The notes: generated by a model from the sequence alone, not told the origin. A DNA stretch of 64,000 bases from Arthrobacter sp. ISL-30 (GCF_018613855.1 NZ_JAGGPK010000033.1:1-64000), one strand, 5' to 3'; positions 1 to 9,690 are shown, numbered from the stretch's first letter. Numbers and translations: made by a program.

Positions 1-237
1 CAGCACGGCCATATCGTCGATCGAATCGGCGCCGGCGATCATCCCGGCCACCAGCGACGCGACTTTTAGCCCCGCGTTTGCGCCCTTGTCCGTCGGGACC
101 GAGAGCCAGTCATCGGCCAGTTCCTGCAGGCCGGCGTCACGGGCCAGCGTCATCACCGGGAGCAGCCCGGCAGCCGACACGAGGTTCGGCTCATCAAAGG
201 AAACTGACACAGCGGACCGCTTATGCGAAACTTGCAC
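1..237 (-). CDS. IS1380-family transposase, N-terminal part, cut by window edge
   Basis: Reading leftwards from a GTG at 235-237, 79 codons stay open to the window edge. They encode the typical N-terminus of IS1380-family DDE transposases: VSFDEPNLVSAAGLLPVM, then DKGANAGLKVASLVAGMIAG and DSIDDM. The catalytic domain lies outside the window, so it cannot be said whether the gene is intact. A second, truncated copy of the same N-terminus lies at 11165-11349 in the same orientation. Confidence 0.8.
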   Translation of the reverse strand, partial: MQVSHKRSAVSVSFDEPNLVSAAGLLPVMTLARDAGLQELADDWLSVPTDKGANAGLKVASLVAGMIAGADSIDDMAVL

Positions 238-364
238 CTACGAGATGCCTCTCTTTTCGGTTGTCAATGGGTTCTAGACAAACTCCATTTTCCTTGAAAA
301 GACGGGCATTCTCGGTTTAACCCGCCGTCGGCGCCCCGATCAGCATCGGTGGATCAAGGCTAAG
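238..364 (-). mobile_element. IS1380-type element, left terminal region
   Basis: This non-coding leader lies between the transposase start and the element tip. It is almost the same as 11350-11476 (shared blocks GAGATGCCTCTCTTTTC, TTCTAGACAAAC, GGCATTCTCGGTTTAA and CAGCATCGGTGGATCAAGGC). Similarity ends around 361-366, where the truncated transporter reading frame begins, so the element tip is there. The insertion removed the C-terminal part of that transporter. Confidence 0.75.
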
Positions 365-365
365 G

Positions 366-1172
366 AATGAACCTTTCGCGGCACGACGGCGCCAACGACC
401 GCAAAGATCGCAGACATGTAGAAGTTCATTTGCCAGCCGAAAGCCAGGCTGGCTACCGCGCCGCCAATGATCGGGCCGCAGATCGCGCCGATCCTGCCGA
501 CGCCCAACGACCAGCTCAAAGCTGTTGCACTGGGTGACTGTGGTTGGGTTGCGCAGTAACCGCCCACCAGGATCTGGGTCCCCACCGAACCGAGGCCGGC
601 GAAAGCAACGATGACCAGCAGCATGGCCAGAGGCAGCTGCAGGGTCAACATCGGATGGCTACGAATGCGAGGAGGAATGAGGCCGTGACCACCTTTTTGA
701 TGCCTATCCGGTCCGCAATCATCGAGGCGCTGATGGAACCTAAAATTGCGCCTGCATTGAGCACAAGAAGGAATGTCGGTGAGTCGCCCAGATTAAATCC
801 CGCCTGTCGCATGATTTGCGGCAGCCACGTGTTCAGGCCGTACACGAGCAGCAAGCCGCAGAAGTTCGCCAAGGCGAAAAGGATGGTGGAAAGCAGGAAT
901 TTCCGCGTGAAGATGGTTCTAAGGCTGGAGTATCCGGCGGCGGGCGTCGCGCCCGTGTCCTCCGTGGAAACGATGTCCGAATAGATCAGGCCAAAACGTT
1001 CAGCCGTGGCCTCGGCTTCTGCAGGGCGTCCGGTACGGGCGAGATATGCCATAGGGAGGCTCCCACGCCGCCAACCGAGTATCCGCTGAAGATGAGGGCG
1101 CTAGCTATCTGACGCCTTTCCTTGCGGGCGTACTCGACGGTCAGGGCAATGCAGGTGGGGACCGGGTGCAGT
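366..1172 (-). pseudogene. MFS aromatic-acid/H+ symporter (AAHS type), pseudogene
   Basis: Three minus-strand segments match one major-facilitator transporter of the aromatic acid/H+ symport type. 1045-1172 has PTCIALTVEYARKERRQIA and SGYSVGG. 650-1045 has GLNTWLPQIMRQAGFNLG and AGAILGSISASMIADR. 366-650 has LVGGYCATQPQSPSATALSW and GPIIGGAVASLAFGWQMNFY. The segments lie in different frames with breaks near 1045 and 650. The stretch between helices 3 and 6 is missing, the N-terminus is lost beyond 1172, and the C-terminus is cut by the IS1380 end. The gene is certainly dead. Confidence 0.85.
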
Positions 1173-1259
1173 TTAAATGGGCATAATGCTGCCGAGTGTT
1201 AGCGCCCATGAAAAACTGCCCATAGGCGGCCACGAAAATGCCCAGCAATACTTTCAGGG

Positions 1260-1307
1260 CATTGAGGCATTGAGGCATTGAGGCATTGAGGCATTGAGAC
1301 ATTGAGA
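1260..1307. repeat. Six tandem copies of an 8-bp unit
   Basis: The unit CATTGAGG occurs four times, followed by two copies ending in A (CATTGAGA). It lies outside any gene, between the transporter remnant and the hydrolase gene. It looks like a simple slippage-prone repeat; no function is evident. Confidence 0.9.
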
Positions 1308-1366
1308 CCTTAACACCGCTAAGGTTAGGGTGGTCCTCTCCACCTTAGCGCTGATAAGGAGTGCCC

Positions 1367-2188
1367 GTGTTCACGGTCATATCGGCAGATGGCACCGAGG
1401 TTCAAGCGCAAGCGTGCGGAGCAGGGCCGACGATTCTGATTTTGCCGCCTGGCATGGATGACGGTGCTGGCTATCGAAAGGTTGCGGGTGCTCTCGCTGA
1501 GAGGCACAGAGTCATTGTTTTACACCGCCGCCAATATCGGTTGGATTTACCTGCCGGCTGCTCCTTCGCGGACGAAGTCGCGGATGTTAAGGCGGTCGTC
1601 GACTTGCTCGGTGAGAAAGTGCTGATCTTCGGGCACTCCTCCGGCGGGTACCTGGCTTCGGAGTGCTTAGCCGCCATGCCTTGGGCATTTCACGCGGGCG
1701 CAATTTATGAACCACCAGTACCATTGCACAGGCTCGTAGGCGGAGAGTTCCTTCCATCAGCGCAGCGCGCGGTGGCGGCTGGAAGGCCGGGCAGGGCCAT
1801 GCAAATATTCACTCGCGACATGGTGGAGCTACCAGCGTGGCACGCCCGGCTGATCGGAGTGTTCGTGAGTCTCGTGCCCAAGATGAGGAAGATGGCTGCA
1901 CGGCAGATAGCTGACGTTGCCGCCATGGACGCTCTTGGCTTTCGCCTGAGCAACTTCGACCGCGTGTCGGCGCCGGTTCTGCTGATCGGCGGAGATCGCA
2001 GCCCTGGACACCTGAATGCCCGATTGGACGCGCTCAGAAACGTTCTGCAGAAATCAGAGCAAGTCGTGCTGCGTGGCCAAGGCCACTCCGCGCAGATGAG
2101 GGCACCGCAGGAACTTGCGGCGCTGATCACCGAGTTCTACGCCCGCATCACTGCCGGCGTACCCCAGCAACGGAAGTTCCATGACTGA
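1367..2188 (+). CDS. alpha/beta hydrolase
   Basis: The product (about 273 residues) is a soluble alpha/beta-hydrolase-fold enzyme. It shows an oxyanion region after the first strand (ILPPGMDDG), a nucleophile elbow GHSSGG and a C-terminal catalytic histidine in GQGHSAQ, with a probable acid in LLIGGDRSPGH. The substrate cannot be told. AAGGAG at 1356-1361 touches an upstream GTG (1361) but sits five bases before the GTG at 1367, so I take 1367 as the start. The gene stands alone between decayed genes and looks intact. There is no signal peptide, so it acts in the cytoplasm. Confidence 0.8.
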   Translation: MFTVISADGTEVQAQACGAGPTILILPPGMDDGAGYRKVAGALAERHRVIVLHRRQYRLDLPAGCSFADEVADVKAVVDLLGEKVLIFGHSSGGYLASECLAAMPWAFHAGAIYEPPVPLHRLVGGEFLPSAQRAVAAGRPGRAMQIFTRDMVELPAWHARLIGVFVSLVPKMRKMAARQIADVAAMDALGFRLSNFDRVSAPVLLIGGDRSPGHLNARLDALRNVLQKSEQVVLRGQGHSAQMRAPQELAALITEFYARITAGVPQQRKFHD

Positions 2189-2484
2189 CATCCCTCTCCC
2201 GAAGGCGACCCGGTATGCGTCTCGAATATGACCAATTCTGCTGCAAGAGAAGTGTCTTAACGCTCATCGACTCCAAGCTTGTGACACGCCCCTTCCGCCC
2301 TCCCTCGATGGCGGCCGTCATCGGCCACGCTGCAGCCCAGACTGCAGTGCCTGGTGATCTTGAGTGGAACGACAGTGTGCACAGTAATGATGCTATTGGC
2401 CTCGGACTGGGCCGTACGTCCGTCGGACTGGCCCGGATTAGGTATGTTTTCTGGAGTTCCCAGTATTCGCAAGGGCGGAGATCT

Positions 2485-2508
2485 GGTTCGAGTCCCACCT
2501 CGGGCACG
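2485..2508 (+). other. tRNA 3'-end remnant (possible old attachment site)
   Basis: GGTTCGAGTCCCACC followed by TCGGGCAC has the form of a tRNA T-loop, T-stem and acceptor 3' strand. The 5' acceptor strand (GTGCCCG) and the D and anticodon arms are not found upstream, so this is not a gene. Such 3' ends are left behind when integrative elements recombine at tRNA genes. The rest of 2189-2550 holds no recognisable gene. Confidence 0.45.
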
Positions 2509-2550
2509 CGTTTTCCCTTAGGCTGGGGGCCTTTTAAGGGCCTCTAGCCC

Positions 2551-2567
2551 TGTGTACACTGTACACA
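2551..2567. promoter_or_regulatory. Perfect palindrome TGTGTAC-ACT-GTACACA
   Basis: Seven-base arms are separated by three bases. A close relative (TGTGTTCTCTGTACACA) lies at 43690-43706, and both are followed by CCCT. It looks like a binding site for a dimeric protein or a recombination site, but no intact gene follows here. Confidence 0.4.
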
Positions 2568-3025
2568 CCCTGCTTGGAGATGCTGTGTCGGCCGATACCT
2601 CCACAACAACTGGTTCCACCAGAGTCAGGGTCACCGGGGATGCGTCTGTTTTGAAGCGGTCGAGAGTGGTTCCTTTGACCGTTGTCGGCCATGGGTGTCC
2701 TGACTCTGCGGGACGTAGCTGGGCAAGCCGGCCACAATGTCCCTGGGCCGGTCGATCGGGCCGATGACGGCCGCGCCCACGATGTCCACGGCCGATCTTC
2801 GTTTCAACTTGAGCCAGGCTCTTTTGCCCGATTCCTACGGTTGTTCTGAGCCTTTAGTCTTCCCTGTCAAGTTCAGCGTGTTGAACCACCTAATACTACA
2901 GTCGCATTTAATTCCGGTCCCGGGAGCTGAATTACAACGGCAGAGCCATCGACTCAATGTAGCGGCGAGTTTCTGGCGGAAACACCCCTGGGGAGGGCGG
3001 TTTCCTTTCACAGCGTCGCAACGTC
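2568..3025. other. No recognisable gene
   Basis: No open frame here resembles a protein family I recognise. At 2890-2910 there is a sequence (CTAATACTACAGTCGCATTTA apart from its last base) that recurs with 17 of 21 matches at 4023-4043 in the same orientation. The pair may be old transposon ends flanking the membrane-protein gene between them. Confidence 0.4.
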
Positions 3026-3713
3026 TCACGCATTGCGTGAGGGTTCCGGGCCTTCGACCCACGCACGGTCGTCAAGCGCGAGCGTTTTCCAGCCCACATA
3101 CGACAGTCCCAGGGCATAGGGCAGTGTGCCGATGACGCTGAATGCCAGCGTGGACGGCAGGATTATGGACGCGATGATGAATGCAGCTACGGCCACTGCC
3201 GGCACACCATGGGATAAAGCCGTTCCGCCAGAGCGCCAGCAGGAACAGTGGAAGTCCGAAGTAGACGCCGATGAGCCCCTGAATCTGCCATGCGGCCATA
3301 TTTACCGGCGTCGCCGACCCCTCGAGGATCCCGACGGCTTCGTCAATGGGCAGCCCGGATTGGCCCAGGGCAAGGGCGAACCAGTCGACCAGGAGCATCC
3401 CGCTCAGGTTGACCAGGCCGACAAATGCTAGCAGCCCCGCGGCTCGGCCCCAGATGACTGCCCGGTGGCGAACCATCGTCAGCAGTCCCAGCACTGAGAT
3501 CGACAGGAAGACCCAGCCGTAATGAAGGAACAGCGGCGCCACCTCGCCCTGAAGGGAATTGGCGCTGATCGTTTGGATGAAACTTGCAGATGTGTCTTCA
3601 GGCTCCCATGGTGTGAGAGCCATTCCGGCGAGCATACCCAAGGCGCCGACGAAGAGTCCTGCTGCCGTCGTTATGCGGCTGAACCGTGCTGTCTGAAGGA
3701 TCATCGTGACCAC
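3026..3713 (-). pseudogene. Integral membrane protein with one frameshift
   Basis: From ATG 3713 the frame encodes a multi-helix membrane protein of unknown function (GLFVGALGMLAGMAL, WVFLSISVLGLLTMV, GLLAFVGLVNLSGMLLV, IGVYFGLPLFLLALW). Near 3205-3215 the hydrophobic sequence moves to another frame, which gives VAVAAFIIASIILPSTLAF and LPYALGLSYVGWKTLALDD and stops at 3026. The restored protein would have about 228 residues and five or six helices. Both halves read well, so the lesion is recent or a sequencing error. Confidence 0.65.
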
Positions 3714-4257
3714 TCGCCTCGGAGGACCATGGTATGTCCGGCCATTGTCCTCCTGCAGCCTGCGGCGGACAAGCAGAATGGGCTTGACAGCCGGACGCCA
3801 TCAGCGTGTCTGTCCTGTCTCAGTGAATCTGAAGCATGAAGTGCTGAGTTTACGGGCGCTCCGGCGCTGGAAGCCGGCACCGGGGTCTGGAATCCCCGAG
3901 CCGCGAAGACCCGGTCGACGGGTTCCGCTGGTAACCCGGTGTTGGACCGGACACACGGAGGAGATCACGAGCGAGACTCCTGAATCAGCTGGACTGTTGG
4001 GCAGACTTTCCCGGCAACGAACCTAGTACTACAGCCCCGTTTAGGGGGTGTGTCCGCGGGTTTTGTAATGACAATATTGAGCGGCGGGTGTTGGTGTCTT
4101 CGCCAGATTGAGTGTTCCAAGACTTGTACCGGGCCGGTGGTAAGGTGCTTCATGGTGTGGGCCCGGTGGGAGTCACATGACCGGCGCTGCTTAGGCCACA
4201 GCTCGACGTAGCGATCTACGTCCTGTCGGAATGGGCTGATTCCAGCGCAGCCGCCAA
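3714..4257. other. No recognisable gene; contains repeat copy at 4023-4043
   Basis: Short frames occur, but none has a ribosome site or family resemblance. 4023-4043 is the second copy of the imperfect direct repeat first seen at 2890-2910. Confidence 0.4.
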
Positions 4258-4806
4258 TCAGGCTGCAACATCGTGATGGTCAATCGTCATCTCTCTATCA
4301 TCCCGGTCCGCCTTCGTAGGAATCCACGGGAGCCCGGAACTGATCGTTTCCGCGCCAGTGCCGGCGGAGGGCGTCGAGTTCGACGACACTGCTTCATTCA
4401 GACTCTGGCACTGAGCCCACAGCTTTTTTTGCAGAAGAATGGTCTGGTCGATGTGAGCCAGGCCGGCGTCGTACTTCCTGAGGGTGTCGTAGGTCTTCCT
4501 CACCTCGCTGCGATCCTTGATCAGACCCCGCTCGACTGTGCTGCTAAGAATCCACGCCGTGTCGATGACCTTGATCCCGAATTTACTGGCGAACTTCTGG
4601 CCCCTGTGCTCGTCGATGACGACGTATACGTCCTCGCCCCGGTCTTTGCGCACCATGGCATGGGCGATGACCATGACTTCACCGAGATCTCGGCTCTGTA
4701 TGAGCCGTTCGGCAAGAGGAGTACCGGTGAGCTTTTTCACTGCAGCAGACAGCGCTTCAGCGTCTTCTGACGAAACCGACGAGTCGAAAAACTCCGATGC
4801 AGTCAT
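4258..4806 (-). CDS. PIN-domain-like protein
   Basis: The product has 182 residues. Residues 30-125 resemble the second half of PIN/DUF3368-type ribonucleases: a run like LGEVMVIAHAMV, then VYVVIDEHRGQKFASKFGI, then VIDTAWILSSTVERGLI. The acidic N-terminal strand expected of a full PIN domain is weak or missing, so the gene may be shortened at its 5' end. No clear ribosome site precedes ATG 4806 and no antitoxin gene is visible beside it. 4807-5133 holds no other gene. Toxin function is not shown. Confidence 0.45.
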   Translation of the reverse strand: MTASEFFDSSVSSEDAEALSAAVKKLTGTPLAERLIQSRDLGEVMVIAHAMVRKDRGEDVYVVIDEHRGQKFASKFGIKVIDTAWILSSTVERGLIKDRSEVRKTYDTLRKYDAGLAHIDQTILLQKKLWAQCQSLNEAVSSNSTPSAGTGAETISSGLPWIPTKADRDDREMTIDHHDVAA

Positions 4807-5133
4807 GATCGCTCAGCCATTGCCAGTTGGGGGACCATCGTCGGCGGAAAATCCCGGCGGTTCGACCCGCGCTTTCCAACCTGATCGTCAACGACATCCG
4901 AACATGGAGTTGATTGGATCCCGCTGACTTCGATCAGCAGGCTCTGTTCAACCTCTGAGGCGAGGCTCTTATTTCCAAGGCCGGCCCTCGAGTGGAGCAA
5001 AAGTCGCGCTGGGAACAGCCCGGGGACAGCGCACGAAACCACGGTGAAGGCCGTGACACTTGCGGACAAGCCCAAGGTTCACGGTCTTCACTGTCACCTC
5101 CTGCTGTGCGGAGGCATTACGTCAGGCAGGGAC

Positions 5134-6345
5134 TCAGCTGAGGTAACCGTTCGGGTCAAGAACGTATTTGGTGGCGGCACCGGCGTCAAACTCCGCATAG
5201 CCTTTGGGCGCCTCCTCCAAGGGGATGGCCTTGGCATTGACGTTCTTGGCAATGCTCACCTTGTCATGCAGGATGGCCATCATCAGCGGCCGGTTGTACC
5301 TCATCACCGGGCACTGCCCCGTGGTGAAGCTCAGGGACTTGGCCCAGCCCGTGCCCAGACTCAGGCTCAGGGACCCCTTCTTCGCGGCCTCATCCACGCC
5401 GCCGGGGTCGCCTGTGACATACAAGCCCGGAATGCCCAGCGCGCCGCCTGCCGCCGTGATGTCCATTAGCGAGTTCAGCACCGTCGCCGGCGCTTCCTTG
5501 GCATCAGGCCCGTGGCTGCGCGCTTCGAAGCCCACCGCATCAACACCGCAGTCCACCTCCGGTACGCCCAGGATCTGTTCAATCTGCTCCGCCGGCCCGC
5601 CTTGGGTGAGGTCCACCGTCTCGCACCCGAAGCTGCGTGCCTTCTCCAGCCGCTCCTTGTTGAGGTCGCCCACAATCACGACGGCGGCACCCAGCAGCTG
5701 GGCGCTGGTAGCCGCTGCCAGGCCAACAGGTCCGGCACCGGCAATGTATACAGTGGACCCCACGCCCACGCCTGCACTCACAGCGCCGTGAAAACCAGTG
5801 GGGAAGATGTCCGAGAGCATGGCCAGGTCCAGGATCTTTTCCATCGCCTGGTCCTTGTCCGGAAACTTCAGCAGGTTCCAGTCCGCGTACGGGACAAGCA
5901 CATAGTTGGCCTGGCCTCCCACCCAGCCGCCCATGTCCACATAGCCATAGGCGCTGCCGGGGCGGTCCGGATTGACATTCTGGCAAATGCCCGTCTTGCG
6001 TTCCTTACAGTTCCGGCAACGGCCGCACGAAATGTTGAAGGGGACCGAGCACAGGTCTCCCACCTTGATGAATTCGACGCCGGGACCCACCTCCACAACT
6101 TCGCCGGTAATTTCGTGCCCCAGCACCAGGTTGGTTGGGGCCGTTGTGCGTCCGCGGACCATGTGCTGGTCCGAACCGCAGATGTTGGTAGCCACAGTTT
6201 TGAGGATGACCCCGTGGGGTACCTGACGCCCCACATTCGCCGGGTTGACGCCCGGTCCGTCCTTGAGTTCGAAGGTAGGGTAGTCGACGTCGATCACCTC
6301 GACCTTGCCTGGTTCTTTGTAAGCGACGGCTTTGTTCCCGGTCAT
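5134..6345 (-). CDS. fdhA: Formaldehyde dehydrogenase, glutathione-independent
   Basis: This is a zinc-dependent medium-chain dehydrogenase of 403 residues that oxidises formaldehyde to formate with NAD+, without added glutathione (Pseudomonas putida FdhA type). Catalytic zinc ligands are visible as C56 (NICGSDQH) and H77 (LGHE). The structural zinc cysteines are C107, C110, C113 and C121. The NAD fold begins at AGAGPVGLAAA. ATG 6345 follows GAGGGAGA at a good distance and gives the family's usual N-terminus (MTGNKAVAYKEPGKVEVIDV), so longer frames are not needed. The gene is intact and monocistronic. It probably detoxifies formaldehyde from demethylation. Confidence 0.93.
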   Translation of the reverse strand: MTGNKAVAYKEPGKVEVIDVDYPTFELKDGPGVNPANVGRQVPHGVILKTVATNICGSDQHMVRGRTTAPTNLVLGHEITGEVVEVGPGVEFIKVGDLCSVPFNISCGRCRNCKERKTGICQNVNPDRPGSAYGYVDMGGWVGGQANYVLVPYADWNLLKFPDKDQAMEKILDLAMLSDIFPTGFHGAVSAGVGVGSTVYIAGAGPVGLAAATSAQLLGAAVVIVGDLNKERLEKARSFGCETVDLTQGGPAEQIEQILGVPEVDCGVDAVGFEARSHGPDAKEAPATVLNSLMDITAAGGALGIPGLYVTGDPGGVDEAAKKGSLSLSLGTGWAKSLSFTTGQCPVMRYNRPLMMAILHDKVSIAKNVNAKAIPLEEAPKGYAEFDAGAATKYVLDPNGYLS

Positions 6346-6660
6346 TTCAATCTCCCTCTTGTCCTCATGGTCGTGCAGTGTGCCGCCATGATTTTCGAAA
6401 TATCCGATGGACCTCAACTGGTGGGCATTTCCGGCGCAATCACTCGCCGGCGGCTTTCAGGAGTTGGGGGTTAAACCAGTTTAAGCAAGCCGGTTCCGTG
6501 CGGTCTACGGCCAGCGGTACGTGCTTTTGGCGAAAGCGTTTCACCCGCGAAAGCGTCCACTGGCCAGGCGGGGACTTACTCCGGAAAGCCTTGTAGTGTC
6601 GTGGGCACCGGGCGAGGTGGCCGCCACGCCCCGCTTCAGTGGATGCCGCCAACGAGGAAT
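6346..6660. other. No recognisable gene
   Basis: This is the spacer between the fdhA promoter side and the gene remnants that follow. I see no family resemblance, operator or clear terminator. Confidence 0.35.
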
Positions 6661-6835
6661 CATGGCTATGGACGATGACGAAGCACAGGTCTGGGGCAGT
6701 GCAGCAACCGGCTTGCGCAGGCTCTGCAGCTCCTGGACCTCGAAGTGGACCAGGAGCTGCTCCTCGATCTGGCCAGGAAATCCGCAGGCTCGGGGATCCA
6801 CGCGGCCCCACCGGTCACCAGCCGAAGGGCAGCAA
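6661..6835 (+). pseudogene. DUF6457-like protein remnant
   Basis: The stretch starts MAMDDDEAQVWGSAA. After a one-base frame change it continues as LAQALQLLDLEVDQELLLDL and ARKSAGSGIHAAPPVT. This resembles the small DUF6457 proteins often found near molybdenum-cofactor genes. It is broken and runs straight into the next remnant. Confidence 0.45.
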
Positions 6836-6864
6836 CTTGGTTCCTCGAAGGGGCGCCTGCCTTC

Positions 6865-7307
6865 CCGGACACGATGACTTCCCTGGACCCGGAGGCGCCG
6901 TGCTGGAACCTTGGACCGCCCCCGCTTTAGGCTGGTTTCTGGCTTCGTCGCCAGGTACATGAACATGCCATCCACCTCGTTGACGCTCGTCAGGCATCTG
7001 GCCTGGCGGACCCAGTGTTCCCCGAGGATTTCCTGCTCGACGGCATTGACGAGGCCCTGGCATGTTCGCCCCGCGACAGCTTCGGCTGAAGAGAGAATGG
7101 CCGATCGAGGAAAGGCCGTTACCTTCCGCCTGCCCAACAGCTCCACCTGGGCTGTCGGCAGCGGGTGTGTTGCGGCATCGGGCACGGCACCGCCGCACGA
7201 AATGTACCTGGGCTTCTGGGGTCGTTTGCAGCCTTTCAGCCGCCGCAGCGCTTGACGGCGACGTCTACCTCGCATTGCGCGTCCTTCGTGGTCCGCTCAC
7301 GCCGTGA
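6865..7307 (+). pseudogene. Maleylpyruvate-isomerase-type (TIGR03083/MDMPI) protein remnant
   Basis: Pieces in more than one frame match a mycothiol-dependent maleylpyruvate-isomerase-like protein. They are SLDPEAPCWNLGPPP, a stop at about 6928, then AGFWLRRQVHEHAIHLVDA and PVFPEDFLLDGIDEALA, then PPHEMYLGFWGRL and the C-terminal DGDVYLALRVLRGPLTP. The stop and at least two frameshifts make it a pseudogene. Confidence 0.6.
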
Positions 7308-7817
7308 AGTCCGCTGAAGTGCACGAGCTCCCTCTTAACGATGAGACCCGGCCGGGCAAACTTAAGAGGCATCCGCCACATGCCGGTGGACACGTTGGTC
7401 CGGCTACACGTCTTCGTATCGGGTAGTCGGACCATGCCGACTCGCTTGGCCGCGCTACCACACCCATCACCGAACGGCCTGAACGGCCGAATGAAAAAGG
7501 CTTCCCTTCTTCCAGCAGTGCACTGTCCAGTGCACCACTCCGAAGGGCAACCTCGTTGGCCACCCTCCAAGGTCAGCCGTCCAAAACGGGCCGGGCTACG
7601 GCCTGCGCGCTGGCATAGACTTCCGGGAGATCTTCAACCCTGATCCGTAAAGGATGGCCCAAGCCCGCTCTCGATCCCGAATACCTGACTCTCCGGTAGA
7701 GCTGCGAATATCGGGGGTTCCCCGGACCGGAGCACGACCCGTCCGACTTTCCGATGAAACTGGACCGTCTCGGTCAACGGGAGCGAGTGGGACGAGGAGG
7801 AAGGCGACGACGGCGAA
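7308..7817. other. No recognisable gene
   Basis: Short frames are present on both strands, but none resembles a known family or has a ribosome site. It is probably degraded sequence between two remnants. Confidence 0.35.
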
Positions 7818-8108
7818 TGATGGAAGCAGGCATGGGTCTCGGCGGCGACCTGCTTGTCCTGTCCTCGATGACGGTTGAGCCCAAGCTCCGGGGCAACCAC
7901 ACCGGCCATGCCACCCTCAAAGCCATCCTGGGGACCGTGGCGCGCAACACTGCGCTGGTCATCCTGGAGGCGGCGCCGTTGCTGACCGACAATGCACCGG
8001 AAGAAAGGAGCACAGGAACATGCAGCCGCAAGGGAAGCGCTGCGCCGGCACTGGATGGCCTTTGGCTTCCGGGAGGCGGCTTGCGACTACCTCTTTCTTA
8101 GAGCCTGA
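7818..8108 (+). pseudogene. GNAT-like acetyltransferase C-terminal remnant
   Basis: LVLSSMTVEPKLRGNHTGHA resembles the acetyl-CoA binding loop region of GNAT-type proteins. It is followed by LKAILGTVARNTALVILEA. Near 8010 the frame changes and continues as HAAAREALRRHWMAFGFREA and ACDYLFLRA before a stop at 8106-8108. The N-terminal half is missing. Confidence 0.5.
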
Positions 8109-8689
8109 TTGGACGACTCAGCGGACCTGCCCCCATGCCGTCGCCGGCCGCCACTAGACTGCACGTCTACACCACTGTCTTCGCCGCACTCACGCCAGAC
8201 TCAAATAACTCTCTCGATGCGGACGAAGACGATGTCGACCTGCCTAACGGCAATGAACCCGAACTCTTCCACCACGACCTGCTTCAATCGGAGCAGGAAG
8301 CCCTTCAGCCGCCGGCTAAAAGATCCCTCAAACCGTGCCCTCAAGCAGGCCTGCCCCCAACCCGCAATTCAAGCCAACGGGCTCGATCGCCAAGCTGCCA
8401 CCGGGACAGCCTGCGCCGCTGGAGGGGTATAGCTTGTCCCATCGCGGAGCATGGACCAGAGGACATTGAAGCGGCGCCTGGCAAGGGAGAGCAGCGCCCG
8501 GATGTGAGTTTTCCCTTCCACGCGTTTTCGGTCGGACCCATATCGCTTGTCGTCACCATGCCGAACCGGACATCTGTCCCTCATGAGGTGCATGGGCGCT
8601 CAGGCCACTCCCCCACCCCGCCACAGCGGCCAGTTCCAGCGCCTCGAACGATCCTGTCCTCACATGCGTCCAGATGGCAGTCGTTCGTC
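8109..8689. other. No recognisable gene
   Basis: Long frames on the plus strand have low-complexity composition and no family resemblance. I treat the stretch as non-coding debris. Confidence 0.35.
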
Positions 8690-9300
8690 GTTACAGGTGG
8701 CAGTGGAGGCATTGGGCGGATAATCGCAGAGCATCTAGCCACGATCGGACACGTGGTCACCCTCGACCCCACTCTCGCCGGTAGCAGCACGCCTCGCATC
8801 ACCCCTTCCAGGGTGATGCCGGCGACGCAACTGCCGCGATCGCAGCCGCGCATCTCGCAGAGGAACACGGCCCGTTGACCGGCTGGGTGAACAATGCAGC
8901 AGTCTTCCGAGACGCGAGTCTCGCGACGGCAGCCGCCGATGAGATCACAGCACTGATAAACCTAAATCTCAACCTCGCCTAGTCGGCTGCCACACAGCCG
9001 TCCGGCACTTTCTCGACCACGATCGAGCTGGCTCGATCGTCAATGTGTCTTCGCATCAAGCTCAGCGCCCCGTCCGCGGAGCGCTGCCCTACGCAACCGC
9101 CAAGGCAGCCATCGAGGGCCTCACCCGTGCCGCCGCCGTCGACCACGGCCCGCACGGCATCCGTGTCAACGCTCTCACACTAGGCGGCACGTGCGGCTGT
9201 AGCCTTCGGCAGGTTGGAGTCCGCGGATAGGTTAGCGAGAAACTGACCGGCAATGACGCTGTCTTGATGGCCGCCCGGAATTACCTGAACCCGATGAGGT
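8690..9300 (+). pseudogene. Short-chain dehydrogenase/reductase, pseudogene
   Basis: SDR landmarks appear in order but in different frames. They are the glycine-rich cofactor loop VTGGSGGIGR (about 8695), GPLTGWVNNAAVF (about 8870), GSIVNVSSHQAQRP with the active-site serine region (about 9030), and YATAKAAIEGLTRAAAVDHG with the catalytic Y-x3-K (about 9090). Several frameshifts and a stop near 8981 disrupt it. The C-terminal end meets the CHAD remnant coming from the other strand. Confidence 0.75.
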
Positions 9301-9302
9301 GA

Positions 9303-9690
9303 CTAGTCCATCCGGCGGGCGAGCTTCCCGTGGATGGCGGTGACTGATTCGGCTGCGTGCGGGAGCCGTTTTGCGTCCGTGCGTACTTGGTGAAGGGTCG
9401 CGTCGTAGCTGGGGCGCTGTTTACTGCGGGCTGCGTCCTTCTGGGAACGCAGAAAGCGTTTGGCTGTTCTGTTGACCAGCTTGCGCGTTGGTTTACGGGC
9501 GGGGCGGGATGCCCGGGATTTGACGGGCGGGTGATCCCGGAATCCTTCGAGCTCATCCAGGAGCTGGTAGTAGCGGGCGCTGCCGAGCGTGTGAAGGACC
9601 TTCTGGTAGCCGGCGTTGTAGGCAGTGTTCAGTTCATGTTCGATCGGGCTAGGGACCGGGGCGGTGGAGTGCTCCCGTGCCAGCTACCAC
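9303..9690 (-). pseudogene. CHAD-domain protein, C-terminal remnant
   Basis: The frame reads NTAYNAGYQKVLHTLGSARY, then YQLLDELEGFRDHPP, KLVNRTAKRFLRSQKDA and the end VTAIHGKLARRMD, stopping at 9303. This is the histidine- and basic-rich helical CHAD domain often linked to CYTH/polyphosphate proteins. A stop around 9690 and the absence of the N-terminal part show truncation. Confidence 0.65.

Noticed and set aside
1257-1310. CRISPR-like array
   Set aside because: The repeats are eight bases long and directly adjacent, without spacers.
2420-2510. Complete tRNA gene
   Set aside because: Only the T-arm and 3' acceptor strand can be seen; no pairing 5' acceptor, D-arm or anticodon arm is present.
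8109-8878. 247-codon plus-strand frame
   Set aside because: Only its last part overlaps real SDR sequence; the first 190 codons have no resemblance to a protein family.
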